A DNA stretch of 64,000 nucleotides from Lampris incognitus. Its lineage: Eukaryota; Chordata; Actinopteri; Lampriformes; Lampridae. The DNA lies in assembly GCF_029633865.1 (NCBI RefSeq), contig NC_079217.1:31727730-31791729 (forward strand), written 5' to 3'. Position numbers and translations under genes: made by a program. The notes beneath the pieces are model-generated. The model was not told the DNA's origin. It did no database searches and worked only from the letters and a program-made list of their open reading frames with translations. Shown one piece after another: positions 24,252 to 36,031 of this stretch (within the stretch, counting starts at the first letter, position 1; the number at the start of each line of letters is the position of its first letter).

Positions 24252-27200
24252 AAAATAAAATGGTTAATGATTAAACTCCATAGACTCTAAATGACTCAAG
24301 AGAATTGATTTTGATTTCATTTTGAATTAGATAGCAAATTATCCTTTGTTTTTACAATTCTTAGGTGATTCAGTAGACACAAATGGATACCAGTAAGTGG
24401 TGACATTCCTGATTTCCCCTTAATTTTGTAAAATAATATTACCACATAGTCTCGCTACAGCAACCAATACCATGCTACTGTGTGGTCCTGCTTGACTGAC
24501 ATCCAGAACAGTGAAAACCACTCATTACATCCATGACAACAACAAAATAAAGAAAAATTATGTGATCTCACAAACAATAACAGCACAATGATGATGCCTC
24601 TAAATGAATTACGGGATAGGTAAAAGCACAACTTTAATTAAGTGTGTTCCTCAGCAAAATGTGACCAAAAAAAAAAATCCTCTAACACCTCGATTCCAAT
24701 CGTTACATACCCGACTCAACCAAAAATCTCACTGTGGAAAGCTGTGTTTCACACATCCAAAGCTATGCTGTCCGTATGAAATTTAAATCCAAGCTAAACG
24801 TTTATAATCCTGTGAGCATGCCGGTGAAGTCCTTAGGTTACTATTGAGCAAAAGTTCCCATTGAAGTATGCCATTTCACTGGTCCAAACAGGACAAGCAG
24901 CCTGGTTTCCCTAACATGTATTAGTTTTCAATAGAACTGGTATTATCATGGCCTAAAAATCATTTTGAAATACCCAGTGAAGACTACCCAGTTTTTTACA
25001 GACATAAAAAGGATTGATTATGTCTTCGTACTGTCATCCCATACGTCAGGTGCTGGATGGATCATTACATGTAGTATTGACTCTGTATGTGTTCCTGGAT
25101 CATTCTGGTCTCTTTTCAGCCATGCTTTGCAAACCACTCATTTGGAAGATGGCATGCTTGTTAGAGAGTTAAGTAGTGCAAAATGACTGTTGCAGTGAGC
25201 TAATGTTTTATTTGCAACTCTTAATGGTTGAATACTGTATTTTTGCCGGAAAGAAATCCAATAATCACACAGCATGGCTTGTTTGCAAGGGTTTACTCCT
25301 TTGGATCTAAACTAAATCTTTCCACACCCAATGATTTGCCCTGCATGGTACCATGCTGTAACATGATATGAAGAACTGAGATCATTTCAGTTATGACCTG
25401 TGTTAATTAGAAGCATTGCTGCTTTTAGCGTTAGTTGTCATTAAGACTAGCGTGTCAACATTTAATTTAATTACTTTGGAAAATGTGACATATTCACAGC
25501 ATATGCTGTCGTACTTCAATTTTTAACTCTCGTGATGTTTACTATTACAATACTCTCAACTCATAATTCTGTGAGGGTAGGTAAACCTTATTAAAAACTA
25601 GGTTGATTATTTACACTGGTAAACTGGGTATTGCATTATTTCAGTCAGAATCTAACCATTAGATTTGATTTACAAAAAGTCTTTAATGTGCTATGATTTC
25701 TTTCCCACACCTTAGCCTTTATTTTGATAAAGAGTAAAAGTCAGTTTTGTGCTAATAATCCTGTTAAAATCTTGAATTGCACCATGGAGACTAATAAAAT
25801 AAAAAGTAGTTAAAGTAAAAATAGAATAAAAAAAACACACTCTTTGCAGATTGTAACTTAATCTTATGTCAGGTATCAGTTTGCTGTATTTTATCTTGTT
25901 TGAAGCAATGCCAATACATCACACAGTCTTGCAATTAGCTACATGCAATGACCCCTTCTGTATCCCTTCTGTTTGGCATTCAGTTGTACCAGTAAAGTGA
26001 ATTATCCCTCCATTAAAACTCACCTCTTTCTGAAGAGTTGAACCAAAGGCTGGGTCCGACAAATCCAAAAGGACAAACTGATCTAAACCAAGCTTATGTT
26101 GTGCCGTTTGGTGTGTCCTAGGTTGTGGCTCAGTTTTCTTGTGTCTGCACATCAATACCTGCTTGCATTTATACTGTCCTCTCATGGTGCACTGGATCCA
26201 TTCAGGTGATGTTTACGCCCACACAGACTTGACATACACCTTCCCCCCGGTCCCTCTGGCTCTACTCAGTCCTGTTTACCCCACAAAAGTCTGACACCAA
26301 GGGCCGAGCTGACCTCTGCCCATTGAGATCCCTGGCCCCTAACTTGGACAACACTGAGCTAATACCACTATTTCACCTACTACAAGTCACTCTGGTTGAT
26401 AGGGTCACGGAAGTTGGAAATAAAAAACAAAAACAAAATACAGTTCACTATGTCTTGATCCAGAGCAGATCGTGCAGTATTGTTTGCAGTAGACACACAG
26501 CAAACACACACATACAAACATTCATACACAGCAACACACACTTTTGTTGCCTGTTATAGAGGATAACTCACAGGAGAGTTTTCCTTCCCAAGATTTGGCA
26601 CGAGTTCAATGTCTTTCCTTGGTAATATAATCGATAGGCTTACAGTATATCAGAAATCTGATGAAATATTCCTCTGCTTTTTTTTAAAATAAAAATCACA
26701 TATGCCCTTGAGAAAATATGTTTACACATCCCTGAGCAGAGTAATTTTGTCACCATCAATCCAACACTAACGTCTCACAGCTCCTCCACACCACTATTCC
26801 TCCCAATAACAACCATCTCTCCTCTCTTTACAACTACATATTTGAAATGAAAATGGTGTCCACTGGGAAAAAAAACGGTTGTGGAGTGATAGACCAGAAA
26901 CAGAGGAGATGAAAAGGAACATGTCCTAGTTTCAAACACATAGCCCTGCTGGGCAGGAGGGGTTGGGCTATGTTCAGGGGCCGGCTAGAGATGCTCTGAA
27001 TGCCTGGGCAGAGAAAGTGTGAATGGTGATGGTTTTCTTTGTTCACCTCCTTTGTTTCCAGCAGAAGTGATAGAGGGTAGAGTGGTATTACTTTACATAC
27101 TACAGCGCTCCAACAGCAACCCTCTATTGTGTATTCTATAAAAAATCTACAATATATTTGTGTTGACAGACAACAAGATTGGGTTTTACGAATGTTTAAA

Positions 27201-28890
27201 TCCCTGCAGTTAAAAAAGCATGACTTGAACCTGTTTTATGTGCTTAAGGCCGTATCGGCCTTTCCACTTAATCACGTTGCTACTTCTTACCATCTTGTTT
27301 AGACAAAGGGTCAGTGACTAGTGGTCGAAGCACAACAGCAGAGATTGCCGGTTAATGTTGGATGACATTTTGTTTAGTTCAGCAAAAGAAGATAACAAAG
27401 TGCTGTTAAAGAAAATGTCTCGAGTCCCGCTGCGGGTTAAAAATGTGACTGGGACACGATGGCCGGCCAGCATTATAACGACTGAAATAATGTTATCTAC
27501 ATCCCCAGATAGGCTGAAGCAGACATGTTAGGTGTCAGGAAGCTCTGGAAATAAAAGAAAAGATCAGGAACTTTTAGCTTAGCTGATTGACATTCTGCAG
27601 TCTTGATAGAAGAATCAGCTGTTAATAGTTGTCAATAGCTGCTGACTAGAGCTTTATCGCATAACATCATCTCACAGGACCACTCTCATAAAAATGTCAT
27701 ATTTCCTTTTTGATTCAGAGATTGATTGATTATTTCAAGGAAGCCAAGCTTTCTAATACAACTGACATTATATTTTCAAGATCAAATCAAATGTACTCAA
27801 ATGTTGAGCCACAAACTAAATATGGTTTTTATGACGGGTCACCAATTCACCAGAGTTTTTTGTCTTCAGTTGGTAGATAAATACAGACAATTAGGGACTG
27901 TTGGTTGATCTGGGGATTTGATATAGTCTCATGATATAGTTACAGTAGATGTATCATTAAAAAACAGTGTATGACGCATAAAGATAGTGTATTCCCAAGA
28001 AAAGGACTCAAAAATGTATAAGCAACATGACGTTTTCTGAGGACAGGCCTAAAAGTGAGACCTTGTGGAGGGGGTCGCCGTTTGCACATGTGTTGATTTG
28101 ATTAGCAACACACCAGCTTATCATCATGAACTGTCTGTGTTGGAATAAAAGACTGACACATCACATATTAGGACCCTGTGATTTCCACATGCCCCTTGAT
28201 GATAGTGAACAATGGTAGTTTCTAGTCACATTGATTGGGGTACTCAGACTAACAATAGGGGTTTCTGCATCAGTTTCTGTTCATTAGCTGAAGGGCCAAG
28301 AGGTTGGCATTTGTCAGCATTACCTGTTATCTTCCTTACTTTAAAGAAGAAAAAAAAAGGTTAAAGCAAGGTATCAATGAGGAAAGATTTTGACTTCACA
28401 TGCCAATCCTGGTCACGTTTTATTTTATTTATTTTTTTGCAGCAATTGTTCCTCATGAAATGAAACAACAAACAATGAATTAAGTCATCGAAAAGTTAAA
28501 ATATAGTGTCATTCTTCACGTGTTTATGTATGAGAATTTGATGGCTGAGTTTTTTGTTTTTTTCATTATAGGACATGTGGTATTGTTTACCGATTGAGTT
28601 CTGTCCTCTTTATGACATGAAGTTTTTCAATATGAAATTAAGGACATTTCAGTCAACTCATGTATTTGGTGTATGTATTTTCTCGTGGGAAAATCGGCAA
28701 TATGGATTTAAGTTTGGCGGTAAATTGATCTGCTGTATGCAGACTGCACTTAGAGTGCATTAAACTATGAAAAACACTGATCACGATCCATCCATCAGCA
28801 GATCCAAACAGGTGGCGGTAGCTGAGTAGTACAGACTGAGCCTTAAGACAGCAGTAGCATAGCATACATCAGAGGCTAACAAGTCAGGCC
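24252..28890. other. AT-rich non-coding region, no gene recognised
   Basis: Probably kcnj1 5' intron or upstream flank. Short ORFs only, none with recognisable domains. I could not identify the first kcnj1 exon or its promoter. Confidence 0.6.
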
Positions 28891-28891
28891 A

Positions 28892-29657
28892 GGACTCCGT
28901 AGTCTACACCCATCTACAGGCCGGTGTCCATCCTTTCAAGGTTGAAGATGTTGCACATCCTTGATAGGGAGGAATGATGGTTTGAACGGGGAGTCAAAGA
29001 GGCCATCTATATGTGAAAAGGGAATGACCATCACTGAACCGGGGGTGGGGTGGGGGTGGGGGTGGGGGGGTATCCCCACCCTTATAAACAATACATACTG
29101 ATCAGTAAAGAAAGAGAGTTGAATCAGTTCATCTGGACACAATGTTTATTGAGAGAAACGTTTCATCACTCATCTAAATGACCTTGTGATGAACCTTGTG
29201 ATCACCTATGTTAAGAGGGAACGACCATCATGGAAGCAAGGGGGGGGGGTAAGAGTACATCTGTCACCATTTTACAATGCTGTGATTGCAAATATTCCCA
29301 AACTCTCTGTGAATAGTACACATGGCCATAGCCATGCCCATATTAGCATATGAAACCGATTGTTGGTTTCAGTCGTTATGCAACTGTATTGTTTATAAGG
29401 GTGAGGATACCTGCAGTCAGTTTAGACTGAAGATCAAAGAAGGTTGAATCAGTTCATCTGAATGTGTTTATTGACAGATACATTTCATCTCTCAACTAAG
29501 TGACCTCTTCAGTCTAAAAACTGACTGAATTGACTGATTCAGCCTTCTTTGATTTTCTTACCTTGATTATTAAGCATGCATCACGACATTTAGACTGAAG
29601 TGATCACTTAAATGAGTGGTTTTGGTTTTTATGCCACTGTATTGTTTATAAGGGTGG
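28892..29657. mobile_element. Penelope-like element remnant (GIY-YIG end plus several inverted terminal-repeat pieces), left part
   Basis: 28892-29060 is a sense coding relic: DSVVYTHLQA, then an FERGVKEAI-like stretch from TTTGAACGGGGAGTCAAAGA. Antisense (29066-29190), sense (about 29270-29435) and antisense (about 29440-29520) terminal-repeat pieces follow in alternation. Continues after two nested insertions at 31999-32121. Confidence 0.75.
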
Positions 29658-29724
29658 CAGATCCGCATATTTAATTTGGCAAGGATTTTATGCCGGATGC
29701 CCTCCCTGACACAAACTTCCCCAT

Positions 29725-30249
29725 TTGTCCGGGCTTGGGACTGGCACTAAGAATGCACTGGCTTGTGCATCCTCAGCTGAGTTGATTGAGAAGTATGGAG
29801 AAGGCCAGAAAGAGTTGCATTGTGTCTTTGTAGATTTAGAGAACGCATACGACAGGGTGTCCGGAGAGGAGGTGTGGTATTGTATGAGGAAGTCAGGAGT
29901 TGCAGAGAAGTATGTAGGAGTGGTGAAGGATATGTATGAGGGAAGTGTGACAATGGTGAGGTGTGCGGTTGGAATGCCAGATGGGTTCAAGGTGGAGGTG
30001 GGATTACATCAAGGATCGGCTCTGAGCCCTTTCTTGTTTGCAATGGTGTTTGACAGGTTGACGGACAAGATCAGGCAGGAGTCTCCATGGACGATGATGT
30101 TCGCGGATGACATTGTGATCTGTAGCAAGAGTAGGGCGCAGGTTGAGGAGAGCCTGGAGAAGTGGAGGTATGCACTGGAGAGAAGAGGAATGAAAGTCGG
30201 TAGGAGCAAGACGGTATACCTATGCATGAATGAGAGGGAGGGCAGTTGA
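29725..30249 (+). pseudogene. reverse transcriptase fragment of RTE-like LINE copy 1
   Basis: 174-codon open stretch covering RT palm motifs. Motif A region: CVFVDLENAYDRV. QGSALSPFLFAMV corresponds to the B motif, and FADD is the catalytic YxDD-box equivalent, followed by ICSKSRAQVEESLEKWRYAL. It lacks the apurinic-type endonuclease and the upstream RT fingers, and stops before the thumb. The frame resumes at about 30342, where the thumb and C-terminal part follow. Retrotransposition enzyme by family; non-functional here. Confidence 0.85.
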
Positions 30250-30341
30250 ATGGTGAGGATGTAAGGTGTAGAGGTGATGAAGGCGTATGAGTTTAAATAC
30301 TTGGGGTCAACTGTCCAAAATAACAGAAGTGCAGAAGAGAG

Positions 30342-30851
30342 GTGAAGAAGAGAGTGCGGGCAGGGTGGAGTGGGTGGAGAAGAGTGTCAGGAGTGATTTG
30401 CGACAGAAGGGTACCAGCGAGAGTTAAAGGGAAGGTTTACAAGATGGTTGTGAGACCTATGTTATATGGTTTGGAGACAGTGGCACTGACGAAAAGACAG
30501 GAGGTGGAGCTGGAGGTGGCAGAGTTGAAGATGCTAAGATTTTCACCGGGAGTGACGAAGAAGGACAGGATTAGGAATGATTATATTAGAGGCACCGCTC
30601 AAGTTGGACGGTTTGGAGAAAAAGCAAGAGAGGCAAGACTGAGATGGCTTGGACATGTGTGGAGGAGAGATGCTGGGTATATTGGGAGAAGAATGCTGAA
30701 TATGGAGCTGCCAAGGAAGAGGACAAGAGTAAGGCCAAAGAGGAGGTTTATGGATGTGGTGAGGGAAGACATTCAGGTGGCTGGGGTGACAGAGGAAGAC
30801 GCAGAAGACAGGAAGAAATGGAAATGGATGATCTGCTGTGGCGACACCTAA
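30342..30851 (+). pseudogene. C-terminal (thumb/connection) part of RTE-like LINE copy 1
   Basis: Open 169-codon stretch: KKRVRAGWSGWRRVSGVICD, LYGLETVALTKRQEVELEVA, RIRNDYIRGTAQ and LRWLGHVWRRDAGYIGRRML are the conserved blocks after the RT core in this family. One frame change separates it from the RT block. Ends a few bases before the 3' terminal GGAGCAGCC. Confidence 0.85.
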
Positions 30852-31193
30852 CGGGAGCAGCCAAAAGTAGTAGTAGTATTGTTTATGAGTAGGGCCCTAC
30901 CAAATTCACGGCCGTGAAAATCGCGTCACGGACCGTGAAATCAGCCTCTTCCCGTGTAATTGACCATTTGCCGTGAAATGCAGTGAAATGCAGAATTTAA
31001 GTGCGCAACCAGTTTGAGAAAATACTGTGCTGACATGATTGACATTTTGGATGCGCGAATAAAAGCATTCACGTGTCTAAGACATTGATTGGTTAAATGA
31101 GCATCCGGGGTGGTCGCAATGATCATAGTTGTTACTAGCATAGTTTGAGTTAGCTGTCGCCAGCATGTTAGCTTAGGCCCTAACGTACTGAAG

Positions 31194-31433
31194 ATGTCGA
31201 AATCTAAAGCCTCAAAAAACACGACTGCAGACGACAGAGTAATTGAGTTTGGAAAACATATTTTACACGCTGATGGCGGGAAATTATTTTGTACGAGTTG
31301 TAATATCTCGTTAGATCACAGTCGACGAGCAACGATTCAGCGTCACTTGGAAAGTGAAACAAAAAGAGGGCTGCCGAAAAAGAACCACAAGGTCGTTCGG
31401 AGACGAGTCAAACGAGAACATTACGCAAAGTAG
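31194..31433 (+). pseudogene. N-terminal zinc-finger part of hAT transposase (CGGBP1-like)
   Basis: 79 codons from ATG: DRVIEFGKHILHADGGKLFC, then TSCN, and the His of IQRHLES make a C2H-type BED-like finger, as in hAT transposases and the hAT-derived host protein CGGBP1. The frame ends at TAG soon after a basic stretch (KKNHKVVRRRVKREH). In this family it would bind the transposon ends. Confidence 0.7.
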
Positions 31434-31860
31434 ATTTAAACAACCAGCGGCCGAATTCCTGAAAGCAGTGCGCATTTTTGACCCTGCACAAATACTTATT
31501 TTGACGGTGGATTTAAACTCACTCAGCACGGACATTCCTGGATTTGACAAAAACTGTAGGCTGGAATTGCCGAACTACAAACACATCGCACAAGAGGTGG
31601 ACACAACTTTACCAGTGCTAGCTTTTTGGAAATCCTCCGAATCTAGGCTACCACATCTTGCTAAAGTAGCGTGGCGCTGTCTGTCAATCCCGACGAACTC
31701 TGTGGACGCGGAGAGGGCCGTGTCAAAACACGGACAAGTATTTTCATCGCAGAGACAGAGCATGAAGCCAAGCACCATCGCAGGATGCTCAGTGCTTACA
31801 TTAAACCACCAGTACGGTTATGCTGTGTACAGTAGGCTGGGCTATTCAGGCCCTGTGTGA
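31354..31860 (+). pseudogene. C-terminal hAT dimerisation part of the deleted transposase
   Basis: From about residue 28 of this frame: FKQPAAEFLKAVRIFDPAQI, FWKSSESRLPHLAKVAWRCL, then SIPTNSVDAERAVSKHGQVF. This is the WW/LSIP..S..ER..S block of the hAT C-terminal (dimerisation) domain, with FWK in place of WW. The RNase-H-like catalytic core is absent, and the frame differs from the N-terminal part. Confidence 0.8.
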
Positions 31861-31998
31861 ATAAAAAGTGTAATTTAATAATTGCCGTGAAATGTCGCAT
31901 TTTTCTTATAGATTCCGTGAAATCTGTGATTTTCGAGAAACTAGGTCCGTGAAATTGAGCGAAATGTACCGTGAATTTGGTAGGGCCCTATTTATAAG

Positions 31999-32121
31999 GG
32001 TGGGGATACCTGCAGTTGGTTTAGACTGACGAGGTCACTTGGATGAGTGATGAAACGTATAGATACGTTTCATCTGTCAATAACCGGTGTATCCAGATGA
32101 ACTGATTCAACTTTCTTCGAT
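31999..32121 (+). mobile_element. Penelope terminal repeat, right remainder of the 28.9-kb copy
   Basis: TGGGGATACCTGCAG, CTGACGAGGTCACTT and GATGAAACG, then ATCCAGATGAACTGATTCAA. Contains another CTGANGA...GAAA pair (CTGACGA and GAAA) with a local duplication of ACGTTTCATC. It is the continuation of the Penelope copy split by the RTE and hAT insertions. Confidence 0.8.
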
Positions 32122-33183
32122 ACATCAAAAACAGTTAAATATCCCACCCATCAGTTTAAATATCCCACCCATTGGCCGACACCGTTGTGATTGATGCTAT
32201 TGATGCTACATGTGGCTGAGGCCAATTAAATCAACAATAAGAAAGAGTTCCCTGATTGAAATTACTCTGCCCATTTTTGCTTGATTGAGTTTTATATTTC
32301 AAAATTGCAAGAAAATTTTGCATACATTTTTTGTAGCAATACCATTCAAAAAATGATATCTTTACATTGACATGACATGATTTTATGAAGACTTTCAATT
32401 ATATGAACCTAATGAGTTATTCAGTACAACCACATAGAATAACTCTGATTGCATCAAACAAACACAAAATATAATCTTTCACAACATTTATTCAAATTTG
32501 GCTTATCAAAATGAGCAAAATATATTTGAAACAGGAAACGAAATGCACGAAAGTTCAGACATAAATGTGCTTTTTTGTGCCTCATGTTATTATCCCTTTG
32601 CAATTTACAAACTTAATTCATCTTACAGTATTACTGACAAACCAGATTCACATTAGTTGAATAGTGTTTGAGAAGTAGATATGTAAAGACAATGCTACTG
32701 GGGCTACGTGATTCTCCCGCAAGCTTCATGCAGTGCTTGGATAGCTCACACTGCTACTCTCCATACCCATTATGTGGTTTCTCTAAACTGAGCCTGAAAA
32801 AAATCCTGTCATTCCATATTACCCAATGAAAGGGTAGTGCCAAATCCATTTTTAGATCTGTTTGCTCTTTGCACTCATAAACCATTTAAGTACAACATTC
32901 CTGCAAAAAACAGTGCCCATTTAAACCTCACAAGACAGTTAATTGTGAGACATAGCCTCAAGTGCTGGATAAAAGCTTATTAATTAATTTTTGCGTGGAA
33001 TTTAAGGCCTTTCTTTTCCTTTTCAGTTCTGAGTCTGTAATGCTTTTGTGTCAGTGGTGTACTTTTAGTATTCAGCACATGGATTAATAGTGTATGTTTG
33101 GCTTGGTTTGAGTTGTTTAGTTTGATGATGGGGGGGGGGTGTTGCTCATCTGCAGTAATGGGAGTCAATTTGTTTAGTGATCA
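32122..33183. other. AT-rich region, no gene seen
   Basis: Only a short direct repeat (AAATATCCCACCCAT, twice near 32140-32175). No ORF of note. Confidence 0.6.
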
Positions 33184-33540
33184 TCCATCCATCCATCCAT
33201 CCATCCATTATCCGAACTACTTATCCTGCTCTCAGGGTCGCAGGGATGCTGGAGGCTATCCCAGCAGTCATTGGGCGGCAGGCGGGGAGACACCAGGCCA
33301 GCACACACACAAAAACAAACACACACCTAGGGGCAATTTAGTATGGCTGATTCACCTGACCTACGTCTTTGGACTGTGGGAGGAAACCGGAGCACAGTCA
33401 AGCAAACATAGGGAGAACATGCAAACGCCACACAGAGGATGATCTGGGATGAGCCCCAAGATCGGACTACCCTGGGGCTCGAACCCAGAACCTTCTTGCT
33501 GTGAGGCAACCACCCTAACCACTGCACCACTGTGCTGCCC
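33184..33540 (-). mobile_element. tRNA-derived SINE
   Basis: On the minus strand the head contains TGGTGCAGTGGTTAGG (A-box-like) and GGGTTCGAGCCC (B box, around 33477-33488). A body with GCATGTTCTCCCTA and CCTCCCACAGTCCAAAG follows, and the element ends in (ATGG)n at 33184-33207. This arrangement is a common fish SINE. Partial relatives lie at 40515-40625 and 47664-49841. Confidence 0.8.
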
Positions 33541-34817
33541 TAAGTCATCATGTTATTGAGAATTCATATTCTCCAACCATCCTTTCCCCGAAATGAAAAC
33601 AACAACCTGTTAAATGCTAAGCATTGTCTGTCACTGCAAAGGCAAGTATTACTCAAAGCATATTTCCACCTGTGAAAAGATACATTAAAATTGCAGATGA
33701 CTCCTAGAGATATGATTTGCATTTCATGCATTCATTCATTCATTCATTCATTTTATGACTTCATTGTTTCAAGACACTTTTGTTAGAGAAATTCTGAATT
33801 CAATGTTTGAAGTAGAAAAATACTTTTGTGTTTGTATTGCTCTTACGGATTGGTGCATCCAGTATTGAAGCCTTTGGGTGCGTGTGGATGTGTATTTCAA
33901 TTGTAACTTATACACTAAGCTTGAATGAGGACGCCACTGTGGAAGCAGGCCAACGGGGTTTGTGGGGATTTTCCAGGCCTTGCCTTACAAACCAGATGCT
34001 TGTCAGCTAATTGCTGTGTTCTATCAACAACAGATACAATGGAGTCAGGCGTGTTTTGCAGTGCCCCAGTACGTGCATAAGTGCTGCAGTTCGCTTAGAC
34101 TGAAATCATCCTTTTTGATCTAGCAAACAAAGATAGTTGGGGTACTACTACAACGTATATTGTGGCCTAAATATTTGCAATATCATAGTTTTAGGTGCAT
34201 TATGCTGCATTCTACCATAGCCAAGAATTACATAATGATAATAATAATAATATCAATAATAATATAATCTTCTCAACATCCATACAGTCCAGAAGATTGT
34301 CCTACTCGGAACAGCCCACATATTAGGACAAGTACTGTCAATCAAGTGACATCTGCCCTATAGTGCCTCAGGTCCATAGTTTGGACCCGGCTCTACAGGA
34401 TGTAAAACAGGAAACACGAAAGAAATAAAAATTATAATAATAATAATAATAATAATAACTTTATTTAAATAGCACTTGCAATTGCATGATACTATTGCAC
34501 GTATTTGATTCAGCGTCGGGTCCTTTTTTCAAACCATGCTGTTTTCTTTATCCTAATGTAATGATCAAAAAAAGTACGTATTCTATGGAATTAAATCACT
34601 TATCAGCCTGGGGCCCTCAGAACTCAATGTAAATAAATAAGAGACATAACAACATAATACACTAACATAAGAATCTAAATTGCATACTTAACACCTATTT
34701 GGCCTTTTTTTACTCTAATTTATAAATTAACCATAATGATTTAATGATATAATGATTTATATGATAATTATTTACAATTGCATAAAAAAGTGTGTTAAGT
34801 CTAATTGGACAATGAAG

Positions 34818-34912
<95 letters not shown>

Positions 34913-35451
34913 TGTGTGCCGCCCATGTCTTAAGACTGTCAAGGCCCACAGGGAGATCAGGTATATTGTTCTGCCCTCTCCTTTGCTCACAATTCAATTG
35001 GGAAAGGTCATATTAGCATGCTCCTGTCCTTTGCTGGTAAATCCACTATTCAAAGTACTTCAGCATGATTGAGCAGGTACCTAACTTGAAGAAAGTAATT
35101 ACATGGAGGTGATAGGGCAGAGATTTAAATTAGAGTCCTTCTCATAGGCTTAAATTTCTCATTGCCTCCCTTTCTCACAATTCTGCCAGGACACTATCAA
35201 TGGCCTGTGTGCAATGTTAATTCTAATTTAATTTTTCAAAATGTTAGTTGACACCAGATTATAGAATTTGCCTGAGAACAATGAGTTGGGGATTTACAAA
35301 CCTTTGCAATTGTTCCTATTACAGGATTACAACCTGCCTTCTGTTGCAGCTATAGTTACACATTATATCACAGTCCATTTGCACTCACAGCTTGCCCCCC
35401 CCCCCATACTACTGTTACGCTATTTATATCCATATGTATATCATATTTATT
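33541..35451. other. AT-rich region with short (ATA)n runs, no gene seen
   Basis: (ATA)n-like stretches near 34230 and 34432-34458 are followed by a CTTTATTTAAATAGCAC tail resembling LINE/SINE 3' ends. No supported ORF. Confidence 0.6.
34819..34911. repeat. (GT)n microsatellite
   Basis: About 92 bp of pure GT. Confidence 0.98.
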
Positions 35452-35604
35452 TGTAGTGAATTCGCAGGGGGGGGGGGGCGCAGGAACGCGAAACCGTATG
35501 ACATCGCTAACCGCTCGACTAAAGGATCCGACCCGTTAGTCAAAGGCTACCGAACCTATGCATCCGTGATCATTACATTGCCCCCTTCCTTCGGGATTTC
35601 CCGC

Positions 35605-35690
35605 GAATCGCCACAGCCAGGACGCGAACCTTGGGCTCCTGTACCGCGAGCGACTACGTTAACCACTCGATTAAAGGGTCCGACCCGTTA
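35605..35690 (-). repeat. tRNA-like module (A-box and B-box like)
   Basis: Minus strand: TAATCGAGTGGTTAACG (A-box-like), a GCTCGCGGTACAGGAGC arm, then GGTTCGCGTCC (B-box-like). Related modules lie at 35480-35520 (-), 35762-35818 (+), 35938-36030 (+) and 37425-37495 (+). Confidence 0.5.
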
Positions 35691-36031
35691 GCTAAGGGCT
35701 AACGTGTCTACTTATCCATGCACGTTACGCACGGATAAATCGGCTCGCTAGCCGGTTGGAGCCTTTGGTCGAGCGGTTAACGATGTCTCCCGCGGTGCGG
35801 GAGGTACTGGTTCGCTACATTGGTGTCAGAAGTGGGATGGTGAGATCGTGAAGGACCGTGAGGCCGTCGGAAGAGTTTCCCAAAGGAGAGGGTAGTGTAA
35901 CATGCATGGGTAGTTAGACACGTTAGCCCTTGGCTAACGAGTCGGTTGGTTAAGGTTGTCGCCCGCGGTGCACGATCCCCAACTTCGCGTCATCGCTGTG
36001 GCGAGCACGCGAATTGGGACGCGAATCCCGA

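Larger units (their letters stand above)
29639..30889 (+). mobile_element. 5'-truncated RTE-like non-LTR retrotransposon, copy 1, with target-site duplication
   Basis: The body is about 29658-30875. The left flank GTATTGTTTATAAGGGTGG (29639-29657) recurs at the right as GTATTGTTTATGAG (30876-30889), interrupted there by a later hAT insertion and continuing at 31999. The 3' end is ACGGGAGCAGCCAAAAGTAG followed by AGT repeats, a hallmark 3' end in fish genomes. Sense orientation. Two coding blocks in different frames; inactive. Confidence 0.85.
30882..31998 (+). mobile_element. 1.1-kb hAT transposon, internally deleted, with TIRs and 8-bp TSD
   Basis: Element 30890-31990. Terminal inverted repeats are 22 bp, beginning TAGGGCCCTACCAAATTC and perfect at both ends. 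Target duplication TTTATGAG (30882-30889) / TTTATAAG (31991-31998) is 8 bp, the hAT signature. It was inserted into the right-hand duplication of RTE copy 1. It encodes only the two ends of a transposase. Confidence 0.93.

Noticed and set aside
33184..33207. (CCAT)n as an independent microsatellite
   Set aside because: It is the 3' tail of the minus-strand SINE.
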